From: Psychrobacter sp. P2G3
GTDB lineage: Bacteria > Pseudomonadota > Gammaproteobacteria > Pseudomonadales > Moraxellaceae
NCBI RefSeq assembly: GCF_001593285.1
Contig: NZ_CP012529.1
Location: forward strand, 868,001-932,000
Direction: 5' to 3'
Length of the DNA stretch: 64,000 nt
Shown here one piece after another: positions 18,656-27,398 of the stretch (the first letter of the stretch is position 1; every line of letters begins with the position of its first letter). Position numbers and translations under genes: made by a program. The notes under the pieces were generated by a model. That model saw nothing but the letters and a program-made list of their open reading frames with translations, searched no databases and was not told where the DNA came from.

Positions 18656-18919
18656 TTAACCGGCTAATAGCTCGTCAAGCTTGCCTTGCTGGTTCATTTG
18701 ATTGAGCTCGTCAAAACCACCAACGAAAGTATCACCGACGAAAATTTGTGGCACAGTGCGATAGTTATTGGTTTTTTGCATCAATGCGCGGCGCTCATCG
18801 CTACTCATATCATGCATACCAATTTCTTCATACTCAATGCCTTTATTTTTTAGTAATTGTTTAGCGTTTGAGCAGTAAGGGCAGATAGGCGTAGTATAAA
18901 CTTTAACTGAGGCAGTCAT
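18656..18919 (-). CDS. grxC: Glutaredoxin 3
   Basis: Small glutathione-dependent disulfide reductase. The active site CPYC lies at residues 13-16, with the TVPQIFVGDTFVGGFDEL glutathione-binding segment following. The length of 87 aa is normal. It lies between the rhodanese protein and secB on the minus strand, probably as one transcription group, although the gap to secB is 185 bp. Confidence 0.95.
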   Translation of the reverse strand: MTASVKVYTTPICPYCSNAKQLLKNKGIEYEEIGMHDMSSDERRALMQKTNNYRTVPQIFVGDTFVGGFDELNQMNQQGKLDELLAG

Positions 18920-19105
18920 AAGATATCCTTAATTGACTTTATGTCGTGTAGTTTGTCTATTATCCTGATTTAGATAGGTTAATGACTAGTGTGTATTTGA
19001 TTATGCTCATTATAAAGTGGGGATGAGGGTGATAAATTCAAGCCAGCTCGCTGCAAAAGGTTATATAAGTTCTTAAGTGACTTGTTATCACTTGAGGGTT
19101 GTCCA

Positions 19106-19141
19106 TAAAAAAAGACACAACTGAGAGTCATGTCTTTTTAT
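19106..19141 (-). terminator. Terminator after the rhodanese gene
   Basis: AAAAAGACA/TGTCTTTTT arms around a 13-nt loop; on the minus strand it ends in a T-run. It lies 37 bp past the rhodanese stop, so grxC likely has its own promoter. Confidence 0.7.
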
Positions 19142-19177
19142 TAATAATGCATTTTATTAAGGCGTGTTGATGTAGAG

Positions 19178-19633
19178 CTATTTGTGCAAGCTAGGTTTTG
19201 CTTTGCCCTTGTTCTTAGGCTTAGCATCTTTTAATCCTACTAATGGCATGCCAGCACCTTGCCAGCCACCAACACCGCCTTCTAGACGATAAACACTGTC
19301 TTTACCAATCATCTGAATAGCCGCGCCTGCTTGTACACCCATATCACAAATGATAATTACAGGCTGTTCAATTGCACGAATTTCATCTAAATGATCTTTG
19401 AGCTCTGTAAAAGGGATGTTACGACTGCCTTGGATATAGCCGGTGGTAAACTTCTTTTTGGCGCGAATATCGATAAGCTGCGCGTTTTGAGAGTTGACCA
19501 TCATGCCGAGGGTATTGGGCGACACTTTTTTGCCGCTACGTTTATTTTCAATGGCAAAGAACAGTACGGCAAGTACTGCTAAGATACCAAATAAAAACGG
19601 GTGGTTGCCCACAAATTCAAGCGCACGATCCAA
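19178..19633 (-). CDS. Membrane-anchored rhodanese-like protein (YibN type)
   Basis: A single N-terminal transmembrane helix (FLFGILAVLAVLFFAI, about residues 12-27) is followed by a cytoplasmic rhodanese fold: LIDIRAKKKFTTGYIQGSRNIPF, then the active-site loop ICDMGVQAGAA with cysteine in the usual place, and GGVGGWQGAGMPL. The tail is Lys-rich. I set the start at a TTG at 19633 because GGAGG lies exactly 6 nt upstream; an ATG at 19696 would add 21 residues but has no such site. The sulfur acceptor is unknown. E. coli YibN also lies beside grxC and secB, which supports this orthology. Confidence 0.82.
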   Translation of the reverse strand: MDRALEFVGNHPFLFGILAVLAVLFFAIENKRSGKKVSPNTLGMMVNSQNAQLIDIRAKKKFTTGYIQGSRNIPFTELKDHLDEIRAIEQPVIIICDMGVQAGAAIQMIGKDSVYRLEGGVGGWQGAGMPLVGLKDAKPKNKGKAKPSLHK

Positions 19634-19770
19634 ACCAAACCTCCAAAAAATTAGTGTTCTACTAAACTGCGAATACAGCCAAGTATTACCGAACAAGGCG
19701 CTATTATACCGATTAGGACATCCATAGTAAACGTGCGATAGCTAACCTAAGTTTTAATAGTAAGCAATAC

Positions 19771-20874
19771 CTAGTAAGGCTTGGTATCAGCCTCTATTCG
19801 TAACGTGATGAGGTTTTCAACACGGCGCTGCAGTACTTCACCGTCAGCAACGGCTCTCCATAACGCACAGCCTTTACTGTTATGAGTATGACGACAATCA
19901 CGGAATTGGCAATCACCAGCCAGTGGCGCAAGTTCAACGAAGCCTGAGATGACATCATCAGGGGTCAAATGCCAAATACCATATTCACGAATACCAGGGG
20001 TATCAACAATACCGCCTTGGGTAAGATCATCTGGATTAAATGGCAATAGGCGGCTGGTCGTCGTGGTATGCTGACCAAGTTTTGAGTTTTCAGAAATAAT
20101 ATTTACGCTCTGTGCCGATTCTGGTAGCAGGGCGTTAATTAAGCTACTTTTACCGACACCAGACTGACCCGCAAAGATAACCAGTTTTTTATCTATGTAA
20201 CGCTTTAACTCGCCAAGCCCTTGCTGCTCAGTACTATCGGCGATATTCTCAGGACAGTCGACCGAAGTAAGTACGCTTTCATAACCAAGAGCAGCATACT
20301 GTACGAGCAAGTCATTGGTGTCTGCATAACTCTCTTGTACCAACAAATCCGCCTTATTCAATACTAATAAGGGCTTCACGCCAGCATGATGGCAAACGAC
20401 CAAATAGCGATCGATGAGTGTCGGCGCAGCAGCAGGTAGCGGCGCAAATACAATGGCCAAAATATCGACATTGGCTGCAACAGGCTTAAGCTTATGGTAA
20501 CGATCTGGACGCGAGACAAGAGAAGTGCGTGGTTGTACGGACTCAATACGACCAAAGCCAGTATTGGGATCGGCACTCCAGCGCACGTGATCACCAGTTG
20601 ATAGCATTGGCAAGTTAGTGCGCACATGACAACGCCATATATCCCCTAAAGCAAGCGTTTGCCAAAATGGCTCAGGGTCATCGGGTGCGACTTCAGGCTG
20701 CACTGGTATGTCGGCTGGCAAGCTGGTCACCTGTACCTCTAATTGCTTGCCATAATGCGCCATGACCACGCCATCCATCAAGCTATCATCTATGCTGTCT
20801 TGACTTGCCAGCTGTTGTTTGTCAATGCGACGAATCTGTTGTTTAGTCAGCTTGCGTTGCCGGATTAATGCCAT
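19771..20874 (-). CDS. rsgA: Small ribosomal subunit biogenesis GTPase RsgA
   Basis: Circularly permuted GTPase that matures the 30S subunit. An OB-fold segment comes first (about residues 30-110). The G motifs are in permuted order: NKAD (G4), then GQSGVGKSSLINALLP (G1), the TTTTSR switch (G2) and DTPG (G3). The zinc-binding end has CQFRDCRHTHNSKGC. At 367 aa it is slightly longer than E. coli RsgA, with a Lys/Arg/Gln-rich N-terminus (RQRKLTKQQIRRIDKQQ) as in the family. It is divergent from orn, as in E. coli. Confidence 0.95.
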   Translation of the reverse strand: MALIRQRKLTKQQIRRIDKQQLASQDSIDDSLMDGVVMAHYGKQLEVQVTSLPADIPVQPEVAPDDPEPFWQTLALGDIWRCHVRTNLPMLSTGDHVRWSADPNTGFGRIESVQPRTSLVSRPDRYHKLKPVAANVDILAIVFAPLPAAAPTLIDRYLVVCHHAGVKPLLVLNKADLLVQESYADTNDLLVQYAALGYESVLTSVDCPENIADSTEQQGLGELKRYIDKKLVIFAGQSGVGKSSLINALLPESAQSVNIISENSKLGQHTTTTSRLLPFNPDDLTQGGIVDTPGIREYGIWHLTPDDVISGFVELAPLAGDCQFRDCRHTHNSKGCALWRAVADGEVLQRRVENLITLRIEADTKPY

Positions 20875-21100
20875 GGGTTTTGAACCTATTAAAAAATATT
20901 GCTAAGTGTAGCGTGAAAATTTGCTAACATACAGCCTAAAGCGCCTGTACCAGACAGTGGTTTTGTAATGTTTTGGTTTTTTTAGACATTATGAATGACT
21001 AAGCGCAAAAAAATTATTTAAGCATGACCATTTATATGTCATTTATTTAGTTAACATTGCTCCAAAGTTGTTTCAAACTTTATTGACCATAGGACAAAAT

Positions 21101-21688
21101 ATGAGTACCGATGACCATCCCAATAAGATTAGAATCAGAAACCAAGGCAAAAAAGGGCTGGTATGGATTGATCTAGAAATGACCGGACTTGATACTTTAA
21201 ACGATGAGATTATCGAGATTGCTACTGTCGTTACTGATGAAGATTTAAATGTCCTTGCCGAAGGGCCAGTGTTTGCTATCAAAGTATCGGATCAAACCTT
21301 AAATAAAATGGATGACTGGAATACCAAGCAACATGGCCAGTCAGGATTGGTTGATCGTGTACGCCGTAGCACAGTGACATTGGCAGAGGCCGAAGCTGAG
21401 ACTATTAAGTTTTTGAACAAGTGGGTCGATAGTGGCAAATCACCAATGTGTGGCAACTCAATTTGCCAAGATCGCCGTTTTATGGCGCGTCAAATGCCTG
21501 AACTGGAAAAGTTCTTCCATTATCGCAATCTTGATGTCTCGTCGATTAAAGAGCTATGCTTCCGCTGGCGCCCTGATATCTTAAAGAACTTTGAAAAAGG
21601 TGGCAGTCACTTAGCGTTAGACGATATTCGCGATTCTATTCGTGAGCTAAAGCATTATCGTCAGCATTTCTTTAAATTAATCCCTTAG
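21101..21688 (+). CDS. orn: Oligoribonuclease
   Basis: DEDDh 3'-5' exonuclease that degrades 2-5 nt RNAs (nanoRNA, pGpG). The exonuclease motif [11 protein letters not shown] is near residue 25, [10 protein letters not shown] is motif II, and [14 protein letters not shown] carries motif III with the catalytic His/Asp. I start at ATG 21101 (AGGA upstream); the frame extends to 21068 without conserved sequence. The protein has 195 aa, with about 17 extra polar residues at the N-terminus compared with E. coli Orn. Confidence 0.95.
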   Translation: MSTDDHPNKIRIRNQGKKGLVWIDLEMTGLDTLNDEIIEIATVVTDEDLNVLAEGPVFAIKVSDQTLNKMDDWNTKQHGQSGLVDRVRRSTVTLAEAEAETIKFLNKWVDSGKSPMCGNSICQDRRFMARQMPELEKFFHYRNLDVSSIKELCFRWRPDILKNFEKGGSHLALDDIRDSIRELKHYRQHFFKLIP

Positions 21689-21711
21689 AATCAAGTGATT
21701 TTAGATAGTCA

Positions 21712-21747
21712 AAAAAAGGGTCTGTTATTTTAACAGACCCTTTTTTT
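21712..21747. terminator. Bidirectional terminator between orn and lpxH
   Basis: A near-perfect hairpin with a 7-nt A-run on the left and T-run on the right around AGGGTCTGTTA/TAACAGACCCT. It serves the convergent orn (plus) and lpxH (minus). Confidence 0.85.
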
Positions 21748-21776
21748 ATCGTAAATAAGAGACGTTCACATAGATA

Positions 21777-22622
21777 TCATGACATTAGAAATTTAAATTC
21801 AATCAAGTTAAATTTAGCATTATCATTATCTGAGTTTTCATCTGTGGTTACTGCGCCAATCACCGCGCTGACTTTTGGCTGGCGCGTATCTTCATCTAAC
21901 AACCGCCAATCACCAAGCACGTAGCGTTTTTTATTACTCGTAGCTTGATGAATATCTGGGCGATGGGTATGACCATGTAGTAAAGTATCGCTATCAGCCA
22001 CTGCTTGTATCACCGCGTCTTCATTGACATCCATGATGTAAGCAGCTTTATTGGCATTATTCTGCTGGCTTTTTTTGCGCATTTTATCTGCGATAGCCAA
22101 GCGTTTTTCTAGTGATTTATTGAGCAAATACCACTGGGTTAACCGATTGCGCATGATTTTGCGAAAAAACTGATATTTCTTATCATCAACGCATAACGCA
22201 TCGCCGTGTTCTAAGCGATAATTCTGCTGTCCAACGGTTAAGGTATATGGCTCATAAATAAGCTCACCACCGAATAAATTGCAAAATGGCTGACCTAACA
22301 AAAAATCACGATTCCCATGCATGATTAAAATCTTACAGCCAGCTACCCGTAGTTTTTTTAATTTAACGATAAGCGGGGTGAGCCAATGGGTTTTGCACTC
22401 ATCTTCTGATAACGATAAGTAAACGTCATCACCTAGCCATACTTCAAACCAATCGCCTAGGATAAATAAGCACTTTAGCGCGGGCAGGGCAAGACAATCA
22501 TCAAGCAGCGCCAAAAAAGCCTGCACTAAGGCAGGCTCTTCAGGCGATAAATGCAAATCGCTAATCAATACTTGCCGCACCTCATGAGGGCGGGTGGTAA
22601 TTAGATGGTCAAAACTTTGCAT
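21777..22622 (-). CDS. lpxH: UDP-2,3-diacylglucosamine diphosphatase LpxH
   Basis: Peripheral-membrane metallophosphoesterase that hydrolyses UDP-2,3-diacylglucosamine to lipid X in lipid A synthesis. The dimetal motifs are SDLHLSP (near residue 22), GDWFEVWLGDD (near 56), GNRDFLLG (near 100) and HGHTHRPDIH (near 210). At 281 aa it is about 40 residues longer than the E. coli protein, mainly at both ends. It lies downstream of ppiB in the same direction (90 bp gap), the same ppiB-lpxH order as E. coli. Confidence 0.93.
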   Translation of the reverse strand: MQSFDHLITTRPHEVRQVLISDLHLSPEEPALVQAFLALLDDCLALPALKCLFILGDWFEVWLGDDVYLSLSEDECKTHWLTPLIVKLKKLRVAGCKILIMHGNRDFLLGQPFCNLFGGELIYEPYTLTVGQQNYRLEHGDALCVDDKKYQFFRKIMRNRLTQWYLLNKSLEKRLAIADKMRKKSQQNNANKAAYIMDVNEDAVIQAVADSDTLLHGHTHRPDIHQATSNKKRYVLGDWRLLDEDTRQPKVSAVIGAVTTDENSDNDNAKFNLIEFKFLMS

Positions 22623-22711
22623 TTATCCTTATCCTCATGAATTACTAAGAAGTATCTTTTGATAAGTGCTTACTGAGTGATTTTCCTCAAATAACAGTTA
22701 TCTACTAACTA

Positions 22712-23227
22712 CTACTGAGTAACGATGGTCGCTGAATTGATAACCACTGGCTCTTTTGGCACATCAGCATGCATGCCGAAACGACCAGTAGGTACGCCGC
22801 GCATCTTTTCAATGACATCCATACCGCTTGTTACTTTACCAAATACCGTGTAACCCCAACCCTGCATGTTTTTGCCAGAGTGGTTTAGAAAGTCGTTGTC
22901 TTTTACGTTAACGAAAAACTGGCTGGTTGCTGAATGCGGATCTTGCGTACGCGCCATCGCGATGGTGCCTTTATCGTTCTTTAAACCATTATCTGCTTCG
23001 TTTTCAACAGGTGCATTGGTCGCTTTTTCATTCATCTCAGCGTCCATTCCGCCGCCTTGAATCATAAAGCCGTCAATGATGCGATGGAAAATCGTGCCGT
23101 CATAATGACCAGATTTTACATAGTTTAAAAAGTTTTCTACCGTTTTAGGTGCTTTTTCTTCATTGAGTTCGATAACGATCGCACCCATACTGGTGTCAAG
23201 TTCTACTACTGGTGGCATGTCTACCAT
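22712..23227 (-). CDS. ppiB: Cyclophilin-type peptidyl-prolyl isomerase
   Basis: Cytosolic cyclophilin with no signal peptide. The fold is recognised from [30 protein letters not shown], the catalytic arginine region [31 protein letters not shown] and [15 protein letters not shown]. Its 171 aa agree with PpiB. The frame allows a start at 23227 or three codons later at MPPVVEL; the difference is trivial. It likely forms a transcript with lpxH. Confidence 0.93.
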   Translation of the reverse strand: MVDMPPVVELDTSMGAIVIELNEEKAPKTVENFLNYVKSGHYDGTIFHRIIDGFMIQGGGMDAEMNEKATNAPVENEADNGLKNDKGTIAMARTQDPHSATSQFFVNVKDNDFLNHSGKNMQGWGYTVFGKVTSGMDVIEKMRGVPTGRFGMHADVPKEPVVINSATIVTQ

Positions 23228-23490
23228 GTGATATTCCTTTTTGATTGCAGCGCCTTAATTAGCACTGTCGTGAGTGATTGATAAAAAGTCATGGCTAGTC
23301 TAACGGCTTTTTTATCTCGTGTCATGTATCAGGCTGTTAATGCGTTTATGAAACCTGATAGAATAACGCAACTTTAACTTTTTATTATAATTTTTGATAA
23401 CCTATTTTTTTTAATGGTTTGGTTTGAATTTTCCATGATGCGTGATGGCACGTAGCATGAAATGACAATTTGCGTTAGGAGCAATGCCCG

Positions 23491-25230
23491 ATGAGTGAGC
23501 ACTCAAGCAACAATGCACAAAAAGACGAACAAAAAAACGATTTTATTCGTAATATCATTCGTGATGATGTCAATGCGCAAAAATACCCACAAATTGTGAC
23601 ACGCTTTCCGCCTGAGCCAAATGGTTACTTGCATCTTGGTCATGTCAAATCCATTTGCCTAAACTTTGGCGTGGCCAAAGAGTTTGGCGGTGTGTGTAAC
23701 TTGCGTTTTGATGACACCAACCCAACCGCAGAAAAGCAAGATTTCATTGATAACATCGAGAACGATGTCAGATGGCTTGGATTTGAGTGGGCAGGGGACG
23801 CGCACCATGCGTCAGGTTACTTCGACCAATTACATGCGTGGGCCGTGCAGTTGATTGAGCAGGGTGATGCCTATGTAGACTTGCAGTCGCCTGAGCAGAT
23901 TAAAGAAAACCGTGGCTCATTTAATGAGGCTGGCACGCCATCACCACATCGTGATGCCAGTGTTGAAGAAAACTTAACGCTCTTTAATGATATGAAAGAG
24001 GGCAAGTTTGCTGAGGGTAAAGCGGTTTTGCGTGCCAAGATTGATATGGCAAGCCCAAATATGAATATGCGCGACCCTGTTATTTACCGCGTCATGCATC
24101 AAGCGCATCATCAAACGGGTGATAAATGGTGTATCTATCCCATGTATGATTTTGCCCATCCGCTTTCTGATGCACTCGAAGGTATTACTCATTCATTATG
24201 TACGCTGGAGTTTGAAGATCACCGTCCATTTTATGATTGGGCGGTTGAAAAAGTCGGTTTTGATGTACAGCCACATCAGTACGAGTTCAGCCGCTTGAAT
24301 GTTGACCATACGTTGACCAGTAAGCGTAAACTCAAGCAATTGGTCGATGAAGGTATTGTCAGTGGTTGGGATGATCCGCGTATGCCGACTATCGCTGGCA
24401 TGCGTCGTCGTGGTTATACGCCAGAGGGCTTACGTGACTTCTGTGAACGTGTTGGCGTGACTAAAGTGGACAGTGTTGTTGATTTTCGTTTATTAGAATT
24501 TAGCATTCGTCAATCATTGGAAACCACCACTGCACGTGGTATGGCAGTGCTAAAGCCATTAAAAGTGACCATTACTAACTTTGCGGAAGCAGTTAGGAGT
24601 TGGGAAGCGCAAAAAGCTGATAGTGTCAATGCGCGCTTTGACGATGCCACGCAAACTTTATGGCTAACTCAACCGAACCATCCTAACGTCGATATGGGTG
24701 AGCGTGAAATTCCGTTTACTGAAACTTTGTATATCGATCAAGGCGATTACGAGATTGAGCCGCCAGCAGGCTATAAGCGCTTATCACCAGAAAAGCCAGA
24801 AATTCGTCTGCGCAATACCTATGTATTGGCAGTGACTGAGCATATTACTGATGATAGTGGCAACGTCGTTGAGCTAAAAGCAACGATTGATCCGGCAACG
24901 CTAGGCAACAACCCTGAAGGTCGTAAGGTTAAGGGTGTCATTCATTGGGTATCGGCCAGCCAAGGCGTTCCAGCAACGGTACGCATGTATGAGCAGTTAT
25001 TTAGTGTCGAAGACCCAAGTAGCGTCGCTGATGTACATCAAGTATTGAATCCGGACTCGTTGACTGAACTTAATGCGGTAGTTGAGCCATCATTGGCTAA
25101 TGCTGAAGCTGGTACGCGTTTCCAGTTTGAGCGTGAAGGTTACTTTATCGCGGATAGCGAAGAACATACTAGTGATAAGCCTATATTTAATCAAATCGTC
25201 AGCTTACGTGATAGTTATAAACCGGCTTAG
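23491..25230 (+). CDS. glnS: Glutaminyl-tRNA synthetase
   Basis: Class I synthetase charging tRNA-Gln. FPPEPNGYLHLGHVKSI at residues 39-55 holds the HIGH-type motif, and VDHTLTSKRKLKQLV near 275 is the KMSKS-equivalent. The C-terminal beta-barrels (KGVIHWVSASQGVPATVRMYEQLF) contact the anticodon. The length of 579 aa is slightly longer than E. coli GlnS. The GGAG ribosome-binding site precedes the ATG. Confidence 0.97.
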   Translation: MSEHSSNNAQKDEQKNDFIRNIIRDDVNAQKYPQIVTRFPPEPNGYLHLGHVKSICLNFGVAKEFGGVCNLRFDDTNPTAEKQDFIDNIENDVRWLGFEWAGDAHHASGYFDQLHAWAVQLIEQGDAYVDLQSPEQIKENRGSFNEAGTPSPHRDASVEENLTLFNDMKEGKFAEGKAVLRAKIDMASPNMNMRDPVIYRVMHQAHHQTGDKWCIYPMYDFAHPLSDALEGITHSLCTLEFEDHRPFYDWAVEKVGFDVQPHQYEFSRLNVDHTLTSKRKLKQLVDEGIVSGWDDPRMPTIAGMRRRGYTPEGLRDFCERVGVTKVDSVVDFRLLEFSIRQSLETTTARGMAVLKPLKVTITNFAEAVRSWEAQKADSVNARFDDATQTLWLTQPNHPNVDMGEREIPFTETLYIDQGDYEIEPPAGYKRLSPEKPEIRLRNTYVLAVTEHITDDSGNVVELKATIDPATLGNNPEGRKVKGVIHWVSASQGVPATVRMYEQLFSVEDPSSVADVHQVLNPDSLTELNAVVEPSLANAEAGTRFQFEREGYFIADSEEHTSDKPIFNQIVSLRDSYKPA

Positions 25231-25259
25231 TTACTGTCTGCCAAACTCTTGAAGATGCA

Positions 25260-25376
25260 ATGCTCAGATTAGAGTTACCAGCTAATATTGAGCAATTGCA
25301 TCGCGCTGATACTTTATCAGTATCGAATTTAGGCGGGCTGCTATTGGCTGCTGAACGCGCAACAAATAATTATTAG
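25260..25376 (+). pseudogene. Possible 38-aa open frame or gene remnant after glnS
   Basis: A frame runs from about 25233 to the TAG at 25374-25376, with an internal ATG at 25260. The residues (RLELPANIEQLHRADTLSVS and on to LGGLLLAAERATNNY) look protein-like in composition. There is no clear ribosome-binding site and I know no such family. It could be a tiny gene, a decayed gene or chance. Confidence 0.2.
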
Positions 25377-25444
25377 CTGGCTTTATCTATCAGAAAACCA
25401 GACAGGCAAGCTCAACGATACATCTAAGGGAGTGTAAAGAGATT

Positions 25445-26458
25445 ATGGTTAAAAAATCGATCAATCTAGCACTGCAAGGTGGCGGTTCTCATGGCGCCTT
25501 TACCTGGGGCGTACTGGACTACTTCATGGAAGATGGTCGGGTCAGTGTAGAGGGTATTACTGGGACGAGTGCTGGTGCTATGAATGCAGCAGTATTAGCA
25601 CAAGGCTATATGGATGGTGGCGCAGATGGTGCACGTGAGGCGCTTGAGCAGTTTTGGCGCCAAGTGGCATACATGGGCAGGATGAGCCCTATTAAGCGCA
25701 GCCCTTTGAGTATTCTGACAGGTAGATGGGATGTGGATAACTCACCGGCTTACCTAATGCTTGATCTATTTAGTCGAGTTGCTTCGCCTTATGACACCAA
25801 CCCGCTGAATATTAACCCATTACGTGATTTGGTTGAGTCTACTATTGACTTTGAAAAGGTCAGAGCATGTAATGAGTTAAAGCTGTTTGTTGCGGCAACC
25901 AACGTGCATACGGGCAAAATAAAAGTATTCAACCGTGAAGAGCTAACCGCAGACATGATCTTAGCTTCGGCATGTTTACCGTCTTATTTCCAAGCCGTTG
26001 AAATTGATGGCGTACCCTATTGGGACGGTGGTTATGTTGGCAACCCACCTCTGTATCCCTTGTTTCGCACCACTAAGTCTAAGGATATTGCCATCGTTCA
26101 AATTAACCCAGTTGAACGCAATGAAACCCCGAAAAGTGCCATAGAAATACAGAATCGCATTAATGAGATTTCGTTCAATTCATCTTTGCTAAGAGAGTTG
26201 CGAGCTATCGAGTTTGTGACCCGTCAGTTACGTGAGAACAATCTGGATAGAGAACGTTATTCTGAAGTATTCGTGCACCGTATTGAAGCCACTGAGCAAA
26301 TCAATCCATTGTCAGCGTCTAGTAAAATAAATTCCGAATGGGCATTTTTAACCCACCTGCGCGATATCGGTCGTGAGTCTGCCAAGGCCTTCCTTGATAA
26401 GCACTATGCAACTCTAGGTGAAGAATCTACTCTAGATTTGCGTAATGAATTTTTATAA
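25445..26458 (+). CDS. Patatin-like phospholipase
   Basis: Predicted serine acyl hydrolase with a Ser-Asp dyad. The oxyanion glycine loop GGGSHGAF begins at residue 12, the nucleophile elbow is GTSAG with Ser42, and the catalytic aspartate lies in WDGGYVGNPPLYP near residue 197. No signal peptide is seen, so it is likely cytoplasmic, as for the RssA/PNPLA group. The 337-aa length and the absence of extra domains are typical of conserved single-domain patatins. A GGGAG box precedes the ATG. A terminator follows at 26526, separating it from the PLD/TerD pair. The lipid substrate is unknown. Confidence 0.88.
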   Translation: MVKKSINLALQGGGSHGAFTWGVLDYFMEDGRVSVEGITGTSAGAMNAAVLAQGYMDGGADGAREALEQFWRQVAYMGRMSPIKRSPLSILTGRWDVDNSPAYLMLDLFSRVASPYDTNPLNINPLRDLVESTIDFEKVRACNELKLFVAATNVHTGKIKVFNREELTADMILASACLPSYFQAVEIDGVPYWDGGYVGNPPLYPLFRTTKSKDIAIVQINPVERNETPKSAIEIQNRINEISFNSSLLRELRAIEFVTRQLRENNLDRERYSEVFVHRIEATEQINPLSASSKINSEWAFLTHLRDIGRESAKAFLDKHYATLGEESTLDLRNEFL

Positions 26459-26525
26459 ACGAATGATGTATAAGCTATAGCTCTAATATTGTAGATTAAA
26501 CTCAACAATAGTAGTTCGCAATTGT

Positions 26526-26558
26526 GCCCGTTTCTAGTACGCTAGAGATGGGCTTTTT
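26526..26558 (+). terminator. Terminator after the patatin gene
   Basis: Arms GCCCGTTTCTAG/CTAGAGATGGGC pair at 10 of 12 positions, with a 4-nt loop and a six-T run. Confidence 0.75.
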
Positions 26559-26603
26559 TATGAATAAATATAAATTTTAATAGTAGATGTTGAGGGCATT
26601 AGA

Positions 26604-27356
26604 ATGGCAAAGTTTTTAAACAGCAGTGGTACGACCTATCATTTAGAAGAATTGATTAAAAATGCTTCTGATAGGTTGATTATTATTAGCCCGTATTTAA
26701 AGCTTAATGAGCGTATTAAAGAGCTACTAGAAGACCGTAACCGTCTCAAAATCGATATTAGAATCGTTTATGGCAAGAATGATTTGCATCCTGAAGAGAT
26801 AAATTGGCTTAAAAATCTGACCTTTATCCGTACCAGCTTTTGTAAAAACTTACATGCTAAGTGCTATCTCAATGAAAACGAATGCATTATTACCAGTTTG
26901 AACCTTTATGAGTTTAGCCAAGTAAATAATAATGAAATGGGGGTACTAATTTACCGTAACGAAGACACTAAGCTCTATGCCGATACTTACGAGGAAGCCC
27001 AACGCATCATTCGTATCAGTGATGAAGTGCGGATGTCACTTGAAAAGGTGACCGAATCGGATGGTGGGGTTGATAGTACAGCTACTTTTAATAATACAAC
27101 GGTTGGCACTAATGCAACTGCAAAATCCATTACGGAATCAGCGCAGCTTACTTACTCTAAGCTGACGACTGCGAAACTTGCTAAAGAGCTAGGTTTTAAG
27201 ACTCAAGAATTAAATGATAAGTTGCTGGCAGTTGGGTATTTACAAGAACAAGAAGGTGAATTGGTATTAACAGACACTGGGCGTGCCGCTGGCGGTACAA
27301 GCAAACGCGGTAAGTTTGGCGAGTTTTGCTTGTGGGATTCAGGAATGGTTGTTTAA
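26604..27356 (+). CDS. PLD-superfamily protein with C-terminal winged-helix-like domain
   Basis: The first 140 residues look like a single phospholipase D/nuclease module: LIIISPYLKL near residue 25 and HAKCYLNE at 84-91 followed by TSLN at 97-100. This is the HxK(x4)D ... GSxN pattern with Glu91 in place of Asp. One motif per chain implies a dimer if active, as in Nuc-type nucleases. Residues about 150-170 are a Thr/Asn-rich linker, and 175-230 (TTAKLAKELGFKTQELNDKLLAVGYLQE ... LVLTDTGRAAGG) resemble a winged helix of the phage KilA-C/antirepressor type. It is 42 bp ahead of the TerD-family gene, so the two are likely an operon. Whether it cuts DNA or RNA or acts on lipid is unknown. Confidence 0.75.
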   Translation: MAKFLNSSGTTYHLEELIKNASDRLIIISPYLKLNERIKELLEDRNRLKIDIRIVYGKNDLHPEEINWLKNLTFIRTSFCKNLHAKCYLNENECIITSLNLYEFSQVNNNEMGVLIYRNEDTKLYADTYEEAQRIIRISDEVRMSLEKVTESDGGVDSTATFNNTTVGTNATAKSITESAQLTYSKLTTAKLAKELGFKTQELNDKLLAVGYLQEQEGELVLTDTGRAAGGTSKRGKFGEFCLWDSGMVV

Positions 27357-27398
27357 CCATTCCTGAATTGATACTAAATTATCATTAGGACAATAATA

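Noticed and set aside
21712-21747. AGGGTCTGTTA in the orn/lpxH terminator resembles the end of the 64-bp repeat element
   Set aside because: Similarity stops after about 11 bases and the structure is fully explained as a bidirectional terminator.
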